A stretch of 64,000 nucleotides of DNA from Paenibacillus macerans (GCF_023715465.1 NZ_JAMBOE010000004.1:1-64000); one strand, 5' to 3'; counted from the stretch's first letter, positions 51,332 to 61,848 are shown. The notes: generated by a model not told the origin, from the letters alone. Program-made: numbers and translations.

Positions 51332-54286
51332 CTAACGTCTGCTTCGCCGCTTGGCCTCCAGCAGACGGCCAAGCGGCGAAGCCCCCGGCCCGCTGTCCTG
51401 CAGCGGGCCGGGGGGCGCCGAACCGGCTCCCTCCCGCGGGGGAGCCGGTACTTCGGCCCGCGGCGCCTCGCTCGCGGGCCTCTGGCTCCCGCCCGCCCCG
51501 CTGCGTGGAGGGCGGGCCGGCGGGGCGGGCGCCGCAGGAGCCCTGCCGGCGGCGTTCTCGCCGACATCGCCGCCATGGCGGGCGCCTGCCCCGCCGTAGA
51601 ACGCGGCCGCGCGCGACTTGCGCGCCGCGAGCCGGGCCAGCCCGGTGTCCGCCTCCGCGGACGCGCCGGACGCGGCCCTGTCCACCGCGCCGCCCGGCGC
51701 ACGGCGGCGCCAAGGCATGGCGGCGCGCACCAGCGCCGCCGCCATGCGGCCCCACGGCAGCGCAAGGCGGCGGATCGCGATGTCCGCGAGCCACAGCAGC
51801 AGCGCTGCCGTCAGCAGCGGCCGCTGCAGATCATGCGGCGACGGGTAAAGCTTGGCCGCAAATTGAAAGGCCGCTTCGGGCTTGTTCCAATCCAGCACGC
51901 GGCCCCCCGTGCTGTCCGCGATCTTCCGCAGCGTGTCCGGCGGTTCGTCGCCCGGCACCCGGTACTCCGGAGAATAAGGGATGACAAAACCGGTCCCTGT
52001 CCCTCCATCCACCTTTTCCCCTTCGCTTTTGCCCTGCAGATGAACGAGGAACGAACCGGGCTCATCGGCTAGCATCGTTCCCCGGTAGACCCCCGGCGAG
52101 GTTTGGGCTAGCGGCACCCGCTGCTCCCGCAGATTTTCACCGCTGATCACCGCTTCAAGCTCCTCCGGAGGAGCTTCATCCTCGGCGGTGACCTCAAACT
52201 GAACCTCATTTCCGCGTATCGTCGTGTTTACCTCAAAAGGAGACACTGAAAACTGCGGAAACGTCCATTTCACCATTTCTGTGAACAGACCGGCATAGGA
52301 CGGCCAATTTACCCAATCCCGCGACCATTTTCCGGTCAGATCGCTGGTCCAGGCCACGCTTCGGCCGGAGCCGTACTGCCATCTAACCAGCAGCGGGTCC
52401 GGCTCGGGACTGGACAGCACCGTTTGGGCCGTCGCTTTAGGCGTTGCAGCCACATAACCGTAAATTTTCGGCACCCCGCCCGCAAACCATTTTCCCCAAT
52501 CCCCCGGCGACACCAGGGCCGGCACAAACGGCTTGTCCACAATGTACGTCCGGGCGACCATGGCGGCCTCCCGGCTAAAGATCGCCGGCAGTGTCGTGGC
52601 ATCCGTTACCGGATAATACCGGCCTTTGGCCTCCTGAGCCAGTGACTGCAGCAACGCCGCGTCTGCGTCTTCCCCGACTGCAACTGTGGAGAGCGTGATT
52701 TGGGAGCTATTCATCGTTTCGAGCAGCGCGCCGTATCCCGAAGTCACGGCCGACTGCCCGTCGGTCAGTAAAATCAAGTGCTTGCGCTGCGCCTGGACAT
52801 CCAGCATCTTGTTCAGCGCTCCTTCAACGGCCGGGTAAATGTTTGTCCCGCCTCCGCTCGGAATGCCGTTAATTTGCGCCAGTACATTTTTCTTATCGCC
52901 CAGCTTCTGCGGTTCGACCACCCACCAGGGCTGGTCGTCGAAAGCAACGACGCCGACCGTATCCTGAGGACGCAGCAGCTCGACCGTGCGCTGCGCCGCC
53001 TCCTTGGCCAGCTTCAATTTGTCCCCGTCCATGCTTCCCGACCGGTCGATCACGAGAATCAGGCCGAGGGAAGGGATTTGCCGCTTGCCTTCCAGCTCCA
53101 TCGAAACCGGCAGCAACTGCTCGATCGGCGTTTTGAAATAACCGCCCATCCCGTAGCTGTCTTCTCCGCCGACCATTACAAACCCGATGCCAAAGGAACT
53201 GACCGCCTGCTCGATCAACTCCATCGTTTTCCCGCCAATCCGATCGGCGGACACATTGTTAAAGACGATGCTGTCATAGCCGGCATACTTGGTCAAATCC
53301 GCAGGCAGCATCCCCGGATCGATCACGGAGTAATCGACCAGACCGGATTTCAAGGCGTTTTCCAGATTGGCGGACGTCCCGCGCTTTCCTTCCACGATCA
53401 GCACCTTCGGACTTCCGGCGACCCGGGTAAACGCATAGTTCGCGTTGTTGGCCGATTGCTCATCGCCGTCCGCGAAAATCTCCGCCCGATAACGGTGCAT
53501 CCCCTGCTTTTGCGCCAAACCCTGCAGCGTGAAGCGGTTGTCCCCGCGCTCCAGTGTCACTTTGTGCCGGCCGATCTCGCGGTTGTCCTCATATAAGCCA
53601 AGCTCGGCGCTGCCCGAGAACGTGCTGCGAATCAGTACTTCAAAGGCAAACGATTCCGCCTGATACAATTTCCCGGGCACCTGAAACTCCTCTACGGATG
53701 CATCCTTCCGCTCTTTGACGGGAACGGACAGCACATCGACGGCAATCCCCCGCTCCTTTAGCAGGTTGGCCGCCTTTAGCGCATCGCCTACGTTTTCTTC
53801 GCCATCGGAAATCAAAATGATCCTTTGGTTACCCCGCCCCCCGAACAAACCGCCGGATAGTTCCAGGCCATGCTCCAGGTTGGTAAAATCGGAATGAACT
53901 TTCGCCTTCAGGCTATCTTCGGAGACGGATTGCGTATCCAGACTTTTGTCCACCGCGGCGTTCAGCCCGGCAACTACGATGCCTACGCGGTCTCCCGCTG
54001 CTTTTCCTTCCCCGGCCCGTCCAATCCAATCGCGAACGTTTCCCGTCTCCGGCATGCTGGCGGACCGATCCGTTAAAATCACGACTTCCTTGTCCTTCAC
54101 CAAAGTGTACGTCTGGACGCCGGCCAGCAGCGCTGCCAGCAAAACCAGGATCGCCGCACGCAAGCCAACCGCCAGCTTCCGGCGTACGCCGCTTAATCTA
54201 AAGTCGGAGCGATAGGCGTAGACCACGCCGGCCGCCAGCGGCAGCAGGAGCAGCAGAAACCAGGGATGATCAAATCGAACGCCCAC
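51332..54286 (-). CDS. Large membrane protein with two von Willebrand factor A domains
   Basis: A 984-residue protein. Two N-terminal helices are followed by a first VWA domain with MIDAS DRSASM (Asp73). A central segment resembling a glutamine-amidotransferase-like domain leads to a second VWA domain with DRSGSM (about 424) and an LLTDGQSAV strand. A further beta-rich part and a C-terminal helix (LLTAALLLWLADIAIRRL) follow. The last about 150 residues are a Pro/Ala/Gly/Arg-rich disordered tail. It overlaps the next VWA gene by 17 bases. Part of the MoxR-DUF58-VWA operon; the target is unknown. Confidence 0.85.
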   Translation of the reverse strand: MGVRFDHPWFLLLLLPLAAGVVYAYRSDFRLSGVRRKLAVGLRAAILVLLAALLAGVQTYTLVKDKEVVILTDRSASMPETGNVRDWIGRAGEGKAAGDRVGIVVAGLNAAVDKSLDTQSVSEDSLKAKVHSDFTNLEHGLELSGGLFGGRGNQRIILISDGEENVGDALKAANLLKERGIAVDVLSVPVKERKDASVEEFQVPGKLYQAESFAFEVLIRSTFSGSAELGLYEDNREIGRHKVTLERGDNRFTLQGLAQKQGMHRYRAEIFADGDEQSANNANYAFTRVAGSPKVLIVEGKRGTSANLENALKSGLVDYSVIDPGMLPADLTKYAGYDSIVFNNVSADRIGGKTMELIEQAVSSFGIGFVMVGGEDSYGMGGYFKTPIEQLLPVSMELEGKRQIPSLGLILVIDRSGSMDGDKLKLAKEAAQRTVELLRPQDTVGVVAFDDQPWWVVEPQKLGDKKNVLAQINGIPSGGGTNIYPAVEGALNKMLDVQAQRKHLILLTDGQSAVTSGYGALLETMNSSQITLSTVAVGEDADAALLQSLAQEAKGRYYPVTDATTLPAIFSREAAMVARTYIVDKPFVPALVSPGDWGKWFAGGVPKIYGYVAATPKATAQTVLSSPEPDPLLVRWQYGSGRSVAWTSDLTGKWSRDWVNWPSYAGLFTEMVKWTFPQFSVSPFEVNTTIRGNEVQFEVTAEDEAPPEELEAVISGENLREQRVPLAQTSPGVYRGTMLADEPGSFLVHLQGKSEGEKVDGGTGTGFVIPYSPEYRVPGDEPPDTLRKIADSTGGRVLDWNKPEAAFQFAAKLYPSPHDLQRPLLTAALLLWLADIAIRRLALPWGRMAAALVRAAMPWRRRAPGGAVDRAASGASAEADTGLARLAARKSRAAAFYGGAGARHGGDVGENAAGRAPAAPAPPARPPRSGAGGSQRPASEAPRAEVPAPPREGAGSAPPGPLQDSGPGASPLGRLLEAKRRSRR

Positions 54287-56279
54287 GCTGATACACCCCC
54301 CATTCCGCCAAAATCACCAGCAAAGCCAGCAGAGCCGCCAGCGGCACGAGCGATTGCCGCGATTGCGGCGGCGAAGCGCCCGAAGGCTTGTTATAATCAG
54401 TGTTTTTGGAACCATCGGCGCCCTCAACCCCACGGCTGTCCGCTGGTGTTGCCGAGTCGCCGGATAGTCCAATCGGAAACGTCTGCCCTCCCCCGGGAAT
54501 GCCCGATTCCGCAGGGTCGGCGGCAACCTCAAGCTGATAAGCCGCAAGCTTCTCACCGTCAGCCCCTTGCATCTCAAAGCGCCATAATCCCGGGATTCCC
54601 GGGGAGGTCTGCCGGGACGCCACACGGCCCATCTTGCGCTCTGCGGGAATCTTCGCCGCACCGGATCGCATTGCATAACCGTCAACAGGAACCCATGAGG
54701 CCTGCTCCGCTTCCGCCGGGACAGGAATATCGATCCCGGTTCCCGCCGCCAAGCGGCCGAGCCCGGCCGCTTGACCGGATTGCAGCCATTTTACGGCATT
54801 GTTCACCAGAATCGGAAATTCCGGGCGCAGCGGCAAATCACTGTCTTCTAGCGCAAACAGAAACGCCAGCCTTCTCCGCCCGGCTTCCGTCCCTGCATAC
54901 GCCGCCGGCTGTCCGCCGATATCCAGAATCGGTTTTCCCCAAGCCGGAACCTCCTGATCAAGAAGCTCGCCTGTTGGCGGGGTTGTGAACGATAAATAAC
55001 GGGTAACCGGGTGATTAGCCGATTTCACTTCACCGCTGGCCAGGGACGCTTTTTTTCCATCGCCTCCCCAGGTCCACAACGGCGTTTGACCAAGCAGCGC
55101 AGCCCACGGCCCCTCCTGCAGAAACGCGGGAGACACGCCGTCGATCACGATTAGATCCGGCTTATTCCCGGGCAATGCCGGCCGCTCCGCCGCTACATCT
55201 TCATCCGTTCCGGCCGGGACCGTATTCATCCGGGTAACGCGGGCGCCAGACAACTGCAGCGCCTTCTCCAGAAACAAATTCCCGGGGGAGATCAACAGGA
55301 TGTCCGGCTCATCCCCACTCTCGAGAAATGCAAAGGCTTCGTTGTCGGGCACATAGTCGTCCTCGGGGCTTAAGCGAAGCCGATATACGTCTGCCGAAGG
55401 CAATTCATTGAGCGGAACCTGCAGGCTTTTTCCGCCTTCCACGGTAATTTGCTTGGAGGCGAGCAGCTTCCCGTCGCCAAACAAATCCAGATTGGCCTGG
55501 ATCGAGACATCCCGGTAATTCCGCACCATAGCCGTACCCGCAACCAGGTCTTGGCGACCGCCGCCGTTCTTTACCCCGAATTGCTCAACGGCCGCGTTCG
55601 CTTCGGCTCCTTCGTCCACGGCTACGATCTCAATCGGTGCGCCGCCCGACTCAAGATCATCGGTACGTTCGGCCCAGCGGCCATCCGTATATACGATGAC
55701 GCTCGCTTCCGGATCGTCCCGCGTTAAGGCTTCCGCAAGCGACAAGGTCTCGCGGTATGCCGCTTGCCCGTAATCGGGCGCAAGCCCGTCGACCGCCCGG
55801 TTCAGCACGCTACGGTCCCGTTCCCGGGACAGCAGCACCACCGGCTCGCGGCCCAATCTCACCAAAGTGATTTCCGCCCCCGTTCCCAAAGCGTTAATGC
55901 GCGACCGCAATTGTTCCTTGGCCCGGTCCAGGCGAGAGCCCGATTTGTTCTCCGCCTCTCCGCCGCCCCAAGCTGCGCTCATGCTGGCTGACGTGTCGAC
56001 GACGATGACCACATGCCCGGTACGGCTGCCGGAGGTCCACACGAAAGGCTGCATCAGCGCAAATACAAGCAAAGCGGCGGCGAGCAGTTGCAGCCAGAGC
56101 AGCAGCCGGTTCTGGAGCTTCTGCCACGGACGGTTGGCTTCGATGTTGCGCAGCACGCGATTCCATAGCAAATGGCTGGGCACGACCGTATCGATATATT
56201 TTCGCTTGAACAGATACATCAGTACGATCGCCGGAATTGTAAGGCCAAACCACAACCCCGGCCAATCCAATACCCCCAT
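54270..56279 (-). CDS. BatA/VWA-domain membrane protein
   Basis: A 669-residue protein with the BatA N-terminal double-helix domain (residues 1-80, including LLWNRVLRNIEANRPWQKLQNRLLLWLQLLAAALLVFAL). The VWA domain has MIDAS DTSASM (Asp95), and there is a C-terminal helix (SLVPLAALLALLVILAEWGVY). Such proteins usually work with MoxR ATPases in metal-dependent folding or activation of envelope complexes. The gene follows the DUF58 gene after about 105 bases and overlaps the larger VWA gene. Confidence 0.87.
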   Translation of the reverse strand: MGVLDWPGLWFGLTIPAIVLMYLFKRKYIDTVVPSHLLWNRVLRNIEANRPWQKLQNRLLLWLQLLAAALLVFALMQPFVWTSGSRTGHVVIVVDTSASMSAAWGGGEAENKSGSRLDRAKEQLRSRINALGTGAEITLVRLGREPVVLLSRERDRSVLNRAVDGLAPDYGQAAYRETLSLAEALTRDDPEASVIVYTDGRWAERTDDLESGGAPIEIVAVDEGAEANAAVEQFGVKNGGGRQDLVAGTAMVRNYRDVSIQANLDLFGDGKLLASKQITVEGGKSLQVPLNELPSADVYRLRLSPEDDYVPDNEAFAFLESGDEPDILLISPGNLFLEKALQLSGARVTRMNTVPAGTDEDVAAERPALPGNKPDLIVIDGVSPAFLQEGPWAALLGQTPLWTWGGDGKKASLASGEVKSANHPVTRYLSFTTPPTGELLDQEVPAWGKPILDIGGQPAAYAGTEAGRRRLAFLFALEDSDLPLRPEFPILVNNAVKWLQSGQAAGLGRLAAGTGIDIPVPAEAEQASWVPVDGYAMRSGAAKIPAERKMGRVASRQTSPGIPGLWRFEMQGADGEKLAAYQLEVAADPAESGIPGGGQTFPIGLSGDSATPADSRGVEGADGSKNTDYNKPSGASPPQSRQSLVPLAALLALLVILAEWGVYQRGRSI

Positions 56280-56384
56280 GACTTCATCCCCCCACGTCGA
56301 TGATCAAACATACGCAACAAATCACGAGCGGCGTCCCGGATCATTGATGAGACAAAAAGAGTCTGCGACCTTAGTCCGTTCCCG

Positions 56385-57317
56385 CTACTTCCCCCCGGTC
56401 GTCCCCGCCTTGCCCATCATTTTCACAATCCCTTGCTCAAGCGGCACATCGGTTGGGGCAAGCACATAACGAATCCCGCGCCTGCCGCAAAAGCGGCCGA
56501 TTTCCTTGATGTACTCATCCAGCGCGCGCCCGTACTTGTCCAGGATTTTGCCGGTTATAGCGACCTCTTTGCCGGTGCCCAGTTCGCTGTCAAGCAGCCG
56601 CAAATCCCCGCTGAGCGCAGGACGAAGCTCCGCTTCCGACAGCACATGAACGAGTACGATCTCCTGGCCGGCGGCCTGAAAAAAAGCCAGCGTCTCCGCA
56701 AGTCCCTCGACCCCGCTTTCCAGCCACAAATCCGAAAAAATCCAGCTCATTCCCGGCTGTCTGGGGAGCGCTCCCGGCTGCCGCAGCGCCCCGGCCAAAT
56801 CTCCCGGCCCGGCCGGCCCTGTCTCCTGCAGGAACGAGAATAGCCTGACAGCCGAAGCCTTTCCCCGCAGCGGCGGCAGCTTACCCTTGATCTCATCCGA
56901 AAAAACGGCACCCTGAACCACATCGTCGCCGGCCAGCGCCATATAACCGACGGAAGCGGCCAACTGCTTAGCGTATAGCAGCTTATTCTCCGGCGCTTGC
57001 CCGGTTTCGGCGCGCCGCTCCGAACCGCCGCTGAAATCCATCGATGCGGAAATATCTACACACAGGTTGATGCGCAGCTCCTGCTCATCCCAATACTGAC
57101 GGACAAAAGGGCGCCCCGTACGGGAATAGACACTCCAGTCAAAGCGCCTGATATCGTCTCCGGGCGCGTATTCACGATAATCGGCAAATTCGAGGGAGCT
57201 TCCGAAACTGCTGGAGCGCCGTTTGCCTTGCAGCGTTCCCCGGATTCTCCTTCGGGAGGCGATCGACAACCGTTCCAACCGGGGAAGCAGAGATGGAGGC
57301 AAGAGGGAAGAAGTCAT
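56385..57317 (-). CDS. DUF58 domain-containing protein
   Basis: A 310-residue soluble protein of the DUF58 family with the hallmark SSSFGSSLEFADYREYAPGDDIRRFDWSVYSRTGRPFVRQYWDEQELRINLCVDISASM, whose DISASM is a VWA-like MIDAS. DUF58 proteins are partners of MoxR ATPases. Its start overlaps the MoxR stop by four bases. Confidence 0.92.
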   Translation of the reverse strand: MTSSLLPPSLLPRLERLSIASRRRIRGTLQGKRRSSSFGSSLEFADYREYAPGDDIRRFDWSVYSRTGRPFVRQYWDEQELRINLCVDISASMDFSGGSERRAETGQAPENKLLYAKQLAASVGYMALAGDDVVQGAVFSDEIKGKLPPLRGKASAVRLFSFLQETGPAGPGDLAGALRQPGALPRQPGMSWIFSDLWLESGVEGLAETLAFFQAAGQEIVLVHVLSEAELRPALSGDLRLLDSELGTGKEVAITGKILDKYGRALDEYIKEIGRFCGRRGIRYVLAPTDVPLEQGIVKMMGKAGTTGGK

Positions 57318-58303
57318 TGCGCTCCCTCCAGCGCCGCCAAAATGTCCTCAATGATCCGATCCGTCGACACACCCGCCGCCTGCCCTTCGAAATTCAGAAA
57401 CAACCGGTGCCGCAAGGCCGGCACGGCAACCGCCTTAATATCTCCGGTCGATACGTGCATGCGCCCTTTGGAAATCGCCCTTACCTTGGCAATCGAAACC
57501 ATCGCCTGAATGCCGCGAGGCCCCGAGCCAAAACGGACGTAACTGCGCACCGATTCGGGCGCGTCCCGCTCCTCGGGGTGCGTCATCATCAGTAAACGCA
57601 CCCCATACTCCAGTACTTCATCTGCCAGCAGCACCTCTTTGGCGGCCTGGCGGATTTCCAGCAATTGCTGCGCCGAAGCGATTGTTTCCGCCTTGGGCTG
57701 ATCGGCCGCCGTCGTCCTTCTGACGATCTCCGTCAATTCCTCGGGAGACGGGTAACTCACGTGAATTTTCAACATAAACCGGTCAAGCTGGGCTTCCGGG
57801 AGGGGATAAGTTCCTTCATTCTCCAGCGGATTTTGCGTCGCCAGCACAAAAAAAGGCTGCGGCAGCCGCCGCGTCTCCCCGCCTACCGTCACCGTCTGCT
57901 CCTGCATCGCCTCCAGCAGGGCGCTCTGGGTTTTCGGCGTCGCCCGGTTGATCTCGTCGGCCAGCACAATGCTGCTGAACACCGGGCCGGACTGGAATAC
58001 CGTATCGGTCGCGCCCTGCGGTCCAAACCGAATCACATTCGTGCCGGTGATATCGCTCGGCATTAAATCCGGCGTAAACTGAATCCGCGAAAAGGACAGG
58101 TCCAGGCAATCGGCAATCGTGCGCACCAGCATCGTTTTGCCAAGTCCCGGAATCCCCTCCAAAAGCGCATGCCCTCCCGCAAAAACACACCACAGGATCT
58201 GTTCCACGACCTCCTGCTGCCCTACGATTACACGCGAAATTTGCTCCCGCACGGCCGCGACCGTTTCGCTCAACAATTCCAACCGGGCTTTTGCATCCTC
58301 CAT
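57314..58303 (-). CDS. MoxR-family AAA+ ATPase
   Basis: A 329-residue ATPase with Walker A GIPGLGKT (residues 50-57), Walker B IVLADEINRA, sensor 1 LATQNPLENEGTYPLPEAQLDRFM, and the C-terminal lid ending in RHRLFLNFEGQAAGVSTD. MoxR ATPases act as chaperones for VWA-containing systems. It is placed directly before DUF58 and the two VWA proteins and after the coiled-coil membrane protein. Confidence 0.95.
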   Translation of the reverse strand: MEDAKARLELLSETVAAVREQISRVIVGQQEVVEQILWCVFAGGHALLEGIPGLGKTMLVRTIADCLDLSFSRIQFTPDLMPSDITGTNVIRFGPQGATDTVFQSGPVFSSIVLADEINRATPKTQSALLEAMQEQTVTVGGETRRLPQPFFVLATQNPLENEGTYPLPEAQLDRFMLKIHVSYPSPEELTEIVRRTTAADQPKAETIASAQQLLEIRQAAKEVLLADEVLEYGVRLLMMTHPEERDAPESVRSYVRFGSGPRGIQAMVSIAKVRAISKGRMHVSTGDIKAVAVPALRHRLFLNFEGQAAGVSTDRIIEDILAALEGAQ

Positions 58304-58331
58304 CGTCTCTCCTCCTTATACGCTCCTACGC

Positions 58332-59909
58332 TTACGACCCCGGATCGATTTCGGTAAAATAGTTCTCCACCAGGCTCTGCAGGCTTTGCGGTAAATCGCC
58401 GCGCTTCAGCGACTCCTTGGCTTCGGCCGCATAATCGCTGTAAACCTCTTCATACGGACGGCTAACCCCGTCAAATACAGGGGAGCTGCCCCCTTTCTGG
58501 ACACTGCCGCCCGTTGCCGGTCCACCGTCTTGCTGGGCGTTGCCGCTGCCAGCCAGGTCACGCGGCGTTGTCACCAACGCCCGGCCTCCACTGCCGAGTC
58601 CTGCCCCGACACCATTTCCGCCGCCCTGGCCTTGTCCCGCTCCGGGTCCGGTATCTATGCCCGGACCCTCTTGGCCCATGCCAGGGCCGCCGCCTGCGGC
58701 CAGCTGTTCGGCGCTGCCGCCCATGCTCCACGTGTCCGATACGGCCAGCCCCGACGCTTGCATATTTTCCGCCAAGTCGAGCCCCTGCTCGGCAAGGGCC
58801 GAGGCCAACTCAGCCGCGACATCCGCCTGCCCGGACGATGCCTCCGCCGCTTGCATGTTTTGCAGCATAGCCTCGTTTAAGTTCGCCAGCGCTTGATCCG
58901 TGGATAGCTTCTGACCTTCATTCACCGCAGCGGCGGCTTTTTTCAGCGCATCCGCCAGTTCCTTCGCCCGCTCGTCATTAGGCGGCGCTGCTTCGGCGAT
59001 CCGCTTCAGCTTATCGGCAAGCTCATCCCGTTCCTGTTGCGTCAAACCGGACAGTTGTTTGTGAAAGGCCTCCATTTGCTTGGTCAATTCCGCCGTACTT
59101 TTGTTCCTTAAAGCGTTGGCCAGCTCGCCCGCCAGCGGATGAGCGTCCCACCGCTTGAGCCACTCCGTCCTTGCCTGCTGCTGGAGCTCCAGTTTTTCGG
59201 ACATTTCCCTCAGCCGCTTCATCGTTTCCTCCACGTTTTTCAGCGCCTCTCCCGGCTCCCGGCTCTTCTCCAGCGCCCGGCGTAGCTCGCTCATCTCTTT
59301 AGCAAGGGCCTCCTTCGCCTTCATGTCCAGTTTCAGGCGATCCAGTTTGGTAATCTGCCCGTTCGTCTCCTCCTTCTGCGCATTAACCCATCCACGCTCC
59401 TCTCGCGCCTGGGCGACCCGCTGATCCAGCGGATTCGGCAGGGTAGCCAGAAGCAGGGATGCCAGAAGGCAAAGCGCGGCGGGAATCCGCCATACGCGGC
59501 GGCGCGGCAGCGGCAGACGTTTCTTGATGTCCCGCACATAGGCCGCACCGTATTCTTCGGCCTGCTCCCGCTCGAGCTGCGCCGGAAACGTCTGCAGCTT
59601 CGCGTAGGCCAGCGCCGTCGTCATCAGGTCCAGCCGCTCTTGCCCAGCCTCGGGACGATCCATCGTCTGCGCCGCCAAAATAACGGATACCCGGCGAAGC
59701 CGTCCCCACACCCATCCTCCGGCAGTGCACAAAACGAGGAAAACTCCGGCCCCGATTTTTCCGTATTCAAGCGGCCACAGCCTCCCCGCCGCAAGCCAGA
59801 TAAGAGCGGCCGCCAAACCGGTCAGCAGGCCGTATCTCAGCCCGTCCAGCCCCCGAAACCACCGTATGCGGCGGCGCACAACATCAAGCTGACGATAGAT
59901 TGTCTCCAC
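58332..59909 (-). CDS. Coiled-coil membrane protein of the MoxR cluster
   Basis: A 525-residue protein with two closely spaced N-terminal helices (about 22-65) and one near 150. A long Glu/Lys/Ala-rich coiled-coil region (about 175-360) and a Gly/Gln-rich stretch (about 400-470) follow. The C-terminal SVQKGGSSPVFDGVSRPYEEVYSDYAAEAKESLKRGDLPQSLQSLVENYF is conserved-looking. Resembles the DUF4175-like partners of VWA/MoxR clusters, but I cannot assign a family with certainty. It starts 78 bases after the ABC permease stop. Confidence 0.7.
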   Translation of the reverse strand: METIYRQLDVVRRRIRWFRGLDGLRYGLLTGLAAALIWLAAGRLWPLEYGKIGAGVFLVLCTAGGWVWGRLRRVSVILAAQTMDRPEAGQERLDLMTTALAYAKLQTFPAQLEREQAEEYGAAYVRDIKKRLPLPRRRVWRIPAALCLLASLLLATLPNPLDQRVAQAREERGWVNAQKEETNGQITKLDRLKLDMKAKEALAKEMSELRRALEKSREPGEALKNVEETMKRLREMSEKLELQQQARTEWLKRWDAHPLAGELANALRNKSTAELTKQMEAFHKQLSGLTQQERDELADKLKRIAEAAPPNDERAKELADALKKAAAAVNEGQKLSTDQALANLNEAMLQNMQAAEASSGQADVAAELASALAEQGLDLAENMQASGLAVSDTWSMGGSAEQLAAGGGPGMGQEGPGIDTGPGAGQGQGGGNGVGAGLGSGGRALVTTPRDLAGSGNAQQDGGPATGGSVQKGGSSPVFDGVSRPYEEVYSDYAAEAKESLKRGDLPQSLQSLVENYFTEIDPGS

Positions 59910-59987
59910 GCGCCAGTTCCCTCCGTTTCGCGTTTATTTTGTACTACGGCGTTCATGCCCGATGATCCGTCCTCTCGACCTTGCCGT

Positions 59988-60923
59988 CTACTCTTCCGTC
60001 TTGGTCATCGTCCCCAGCTCAGTTGTCTCGATCGCACGGCCTTTAAGTCTTCTTCTCACCGGGCGAACATAACGGATGGCCAGCCACAGAAACAGCACGA
60101 TCAATGGGCTGTAAACCCCCAGAAATTGCTGCCACAGTTCGATCGGCGCGCCGGTCTGCATACTGCCTCCCTGGACCAGGAACACGGTTTCGGAAAAAGA
60201 CGGCTCGAACAGGCTGATCAGCGCTCCCGCGGGATTTAACCCAAGGATGAAGCCTACCCACGAATAGGAATGTGAAGGCCCCCCCGAACTATAGTAACTC
60301 GCCCGCTCGATCCCCATCGCAATGATATAGGCAATGCCCGTCATCAGAAAAATAATCAAGCCTGTACCATAGGTCATGATGACCGATACGATCGTTTTTT
60401 TGAACAAAGTGGAATAAAACACCCCGATCGAACCCAATAGCAGCATGACAAACAGGTAAAACAAAAAGACGAGCATCAGTTGCTTTGGCGACAGTCCCCC
60501 GTATAAAAAAACGATGCTGTACACCGGCAAAGTAGCCAGAATAACGAGCGTCATGAAGCTTAAAGAAGACAAGAGCTTGCTCAAAATAATCGTTGCCGAG
60601 CTCTGCTGCGTGGTAAGCAGCATGTTCAGCGTCTGCTTCTCCCGTTCGCCGCTGATCACCCCGGCCGTCAAGGCGGGGGTCATGAAAGCGATCAGCACCA
60701 GTTGGCCGATGCTGAGCACGTAAAAGATGATCCGGCTTACGCCGGGATCCAACCGTCCGCCGGCGCTAAGCTCGTTAGCAGTCGTCATATAAATGATGGC
60801 CATCGCCAGCAGCCCCGTCACCAGAATATAGGCAAACACGATAAACGCCGAACGGGGCGTCCGCATACGGAGACGAAACTCTTTGTCCAGCACGGGGTTG
60901 ATCAGCCTTCTACGCCAGTTCAT
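59988..60923 (-). CDS. ABC-2 type transporter permease
   Basis: A 311-residue permease with six hydrophobic segments and the common N-terminal MNWRRRLINPVLDKEFRLRMRTPRSAFIVFAYIL, and VISGEREKQTLNMLLTTQQSSATIILSKLLSSLSFM, the cytoplasmic coupling region of ABC-2 permeases. AAAGGAGGGGC precedes the chosen ATG, which lies inside the end of the ATPase gene (14-base overlap). The frame is open to 60959. Confidence 0.88.
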   Translation of the reverse strand: MNWRRRLINPVLDKEFRLRMRTPRSAFIVFAYILVTGLLAMAIIYMTTANELSAGGRLDPGVSRIIFYVLSIGQLVLIAFMTPALTAGVISGEREKQTLNMLLTTQQSSATIILSKLLSSLSFMTLVILATLPVYSIVFLYGGLSPKQLMLVFLFYLFVMLLLGSIGVFYSTLFKKTIVSVIMTYGTGLIIFLMTGIAYIIAMGIERASYYSSGGPSHSYSWVGFILGLNPAGALISLFEPSFSETVFLVQGGSMQTGAPIELWQQFLGVYSPLIVLFLWLAIRYVRPVRRRLKGRAIETTELGTMTKTEE

Positions 60924-61848
60924 CGCTTGCCCCTCCTTTGGTAATCTCCAAAAATACATCCTCCAGATTGGTCTGCGCTTCGTTAAAGGACAGCACCTGG
61001 AACCCCGAAGAGATCATGCCGGCCAGCAGTTGCGCCTGCTCCGCGTCCCCGCCTCCGAAATGAACATGCACGCCGGCTTCGTCCTGCAGCACCTCGCTGA
61101 CATGCATCTCATCCTGAAGCAGCGTGGCCAATTCATCGGCCCGGTCTAGCACGCGGATATGCAGCACTCTTTTGACGCGCAGACGATTCTGTATTTCCGC
61201 CACCTTGCCCTGAGCGATCAGCCTGCCCCGCTCGATCACGCCGATTTCGTCGACCATCTCGGCCAGCTCCGGCAAAATATGCGAGGAAATAATGATTGTT
61301 TTGCCCATCAGCTTCAATTCCTTCAAAATCTCGCGCATTTCAATCCGCGCCCTGGGGTCAAGCCCGGAGGCCGGTTCGTCCAAAATAAGCACATCAGGAT
61401 CATGCACAAGGCAGCGGGCCAGGCAGAGGCGCTGCTTCATCCCGCGCGACAGGCTGTCCACGTATGCGTCTTTTTTGTCGCTCAGGTTCACCAGCTCCAG
61501 CAGCTGCGGAATCAAGGCGTTGCGCTCAGCGCGGGGAATTCCGTAGCTGGCCCCGTAAAAGTGCAGATACTCCGTCGTTTTGAACTGATCGTACACCCCG
61601 AAGAAATCCGGCATATATCCGATTCTTTTCCGCACTTCCTGCGGTTGTTCGGTAACTTCGAAACCGCCTACTTTGGCCGTACCTGACGTTGGCAGCAGAA
61701 GCGTGGCCAAAATCGACATCGTCGTCGTTTTCCCGGCCCCGTTCGGACCGACAAACCCGAACACCGTTCCTTTGGCGATGGACAGGTTTACCGACTTCAG
61801 CGCCTCGAAGCTGCCGTAGGTTTTTGTCAGATTATTGATCTCGATCAT
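60910..61848 (-). CDS. ABC-2 type transporter ATP-binding protein
   Basis: A 312-residue ATPase of the drug/NatA-type exporter group. It has Walker A GPNGAGKTTT, signature LSRGMKQRLCLARCLVHDPDVLILDEPASGLDPRAR with Walker B, and a C-terminal domain of about 90 residues. The signature has LSRGM rather than LSGGQ, as is common in this group. It overlaps the membrane protein upstream by four bases and the permease downstream by 14, so the three form one unit. Confidence 0.92.
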   Translation of the reverse strand: MIEINNLTKTYGSFEALKSVNLSIAKGTVFGFVGPNGAGKTTTMSILATLLLPTSGTAKVGGFEVTEQPQEVRKRIGYMPDFFGVYDQFKTTEYLHFYGASYGIPRAERNALIPQLLELVNLSDKKDAYVDSLSRGMKQRLCLARCLVHDPDVLILDEPASGLDPRARIEMREILKELKLMGKTIIISSHILPELAEMVDEIGVIERGRLIAQGKVAEIQNRLRVKRVLHIRVLDRADELATLLQDEMHVSEVLQDEAGVHVHFGGGDAEQAQLLAGMISSGFQVLSFNEAQTNLEDVFLEITKGGASDELA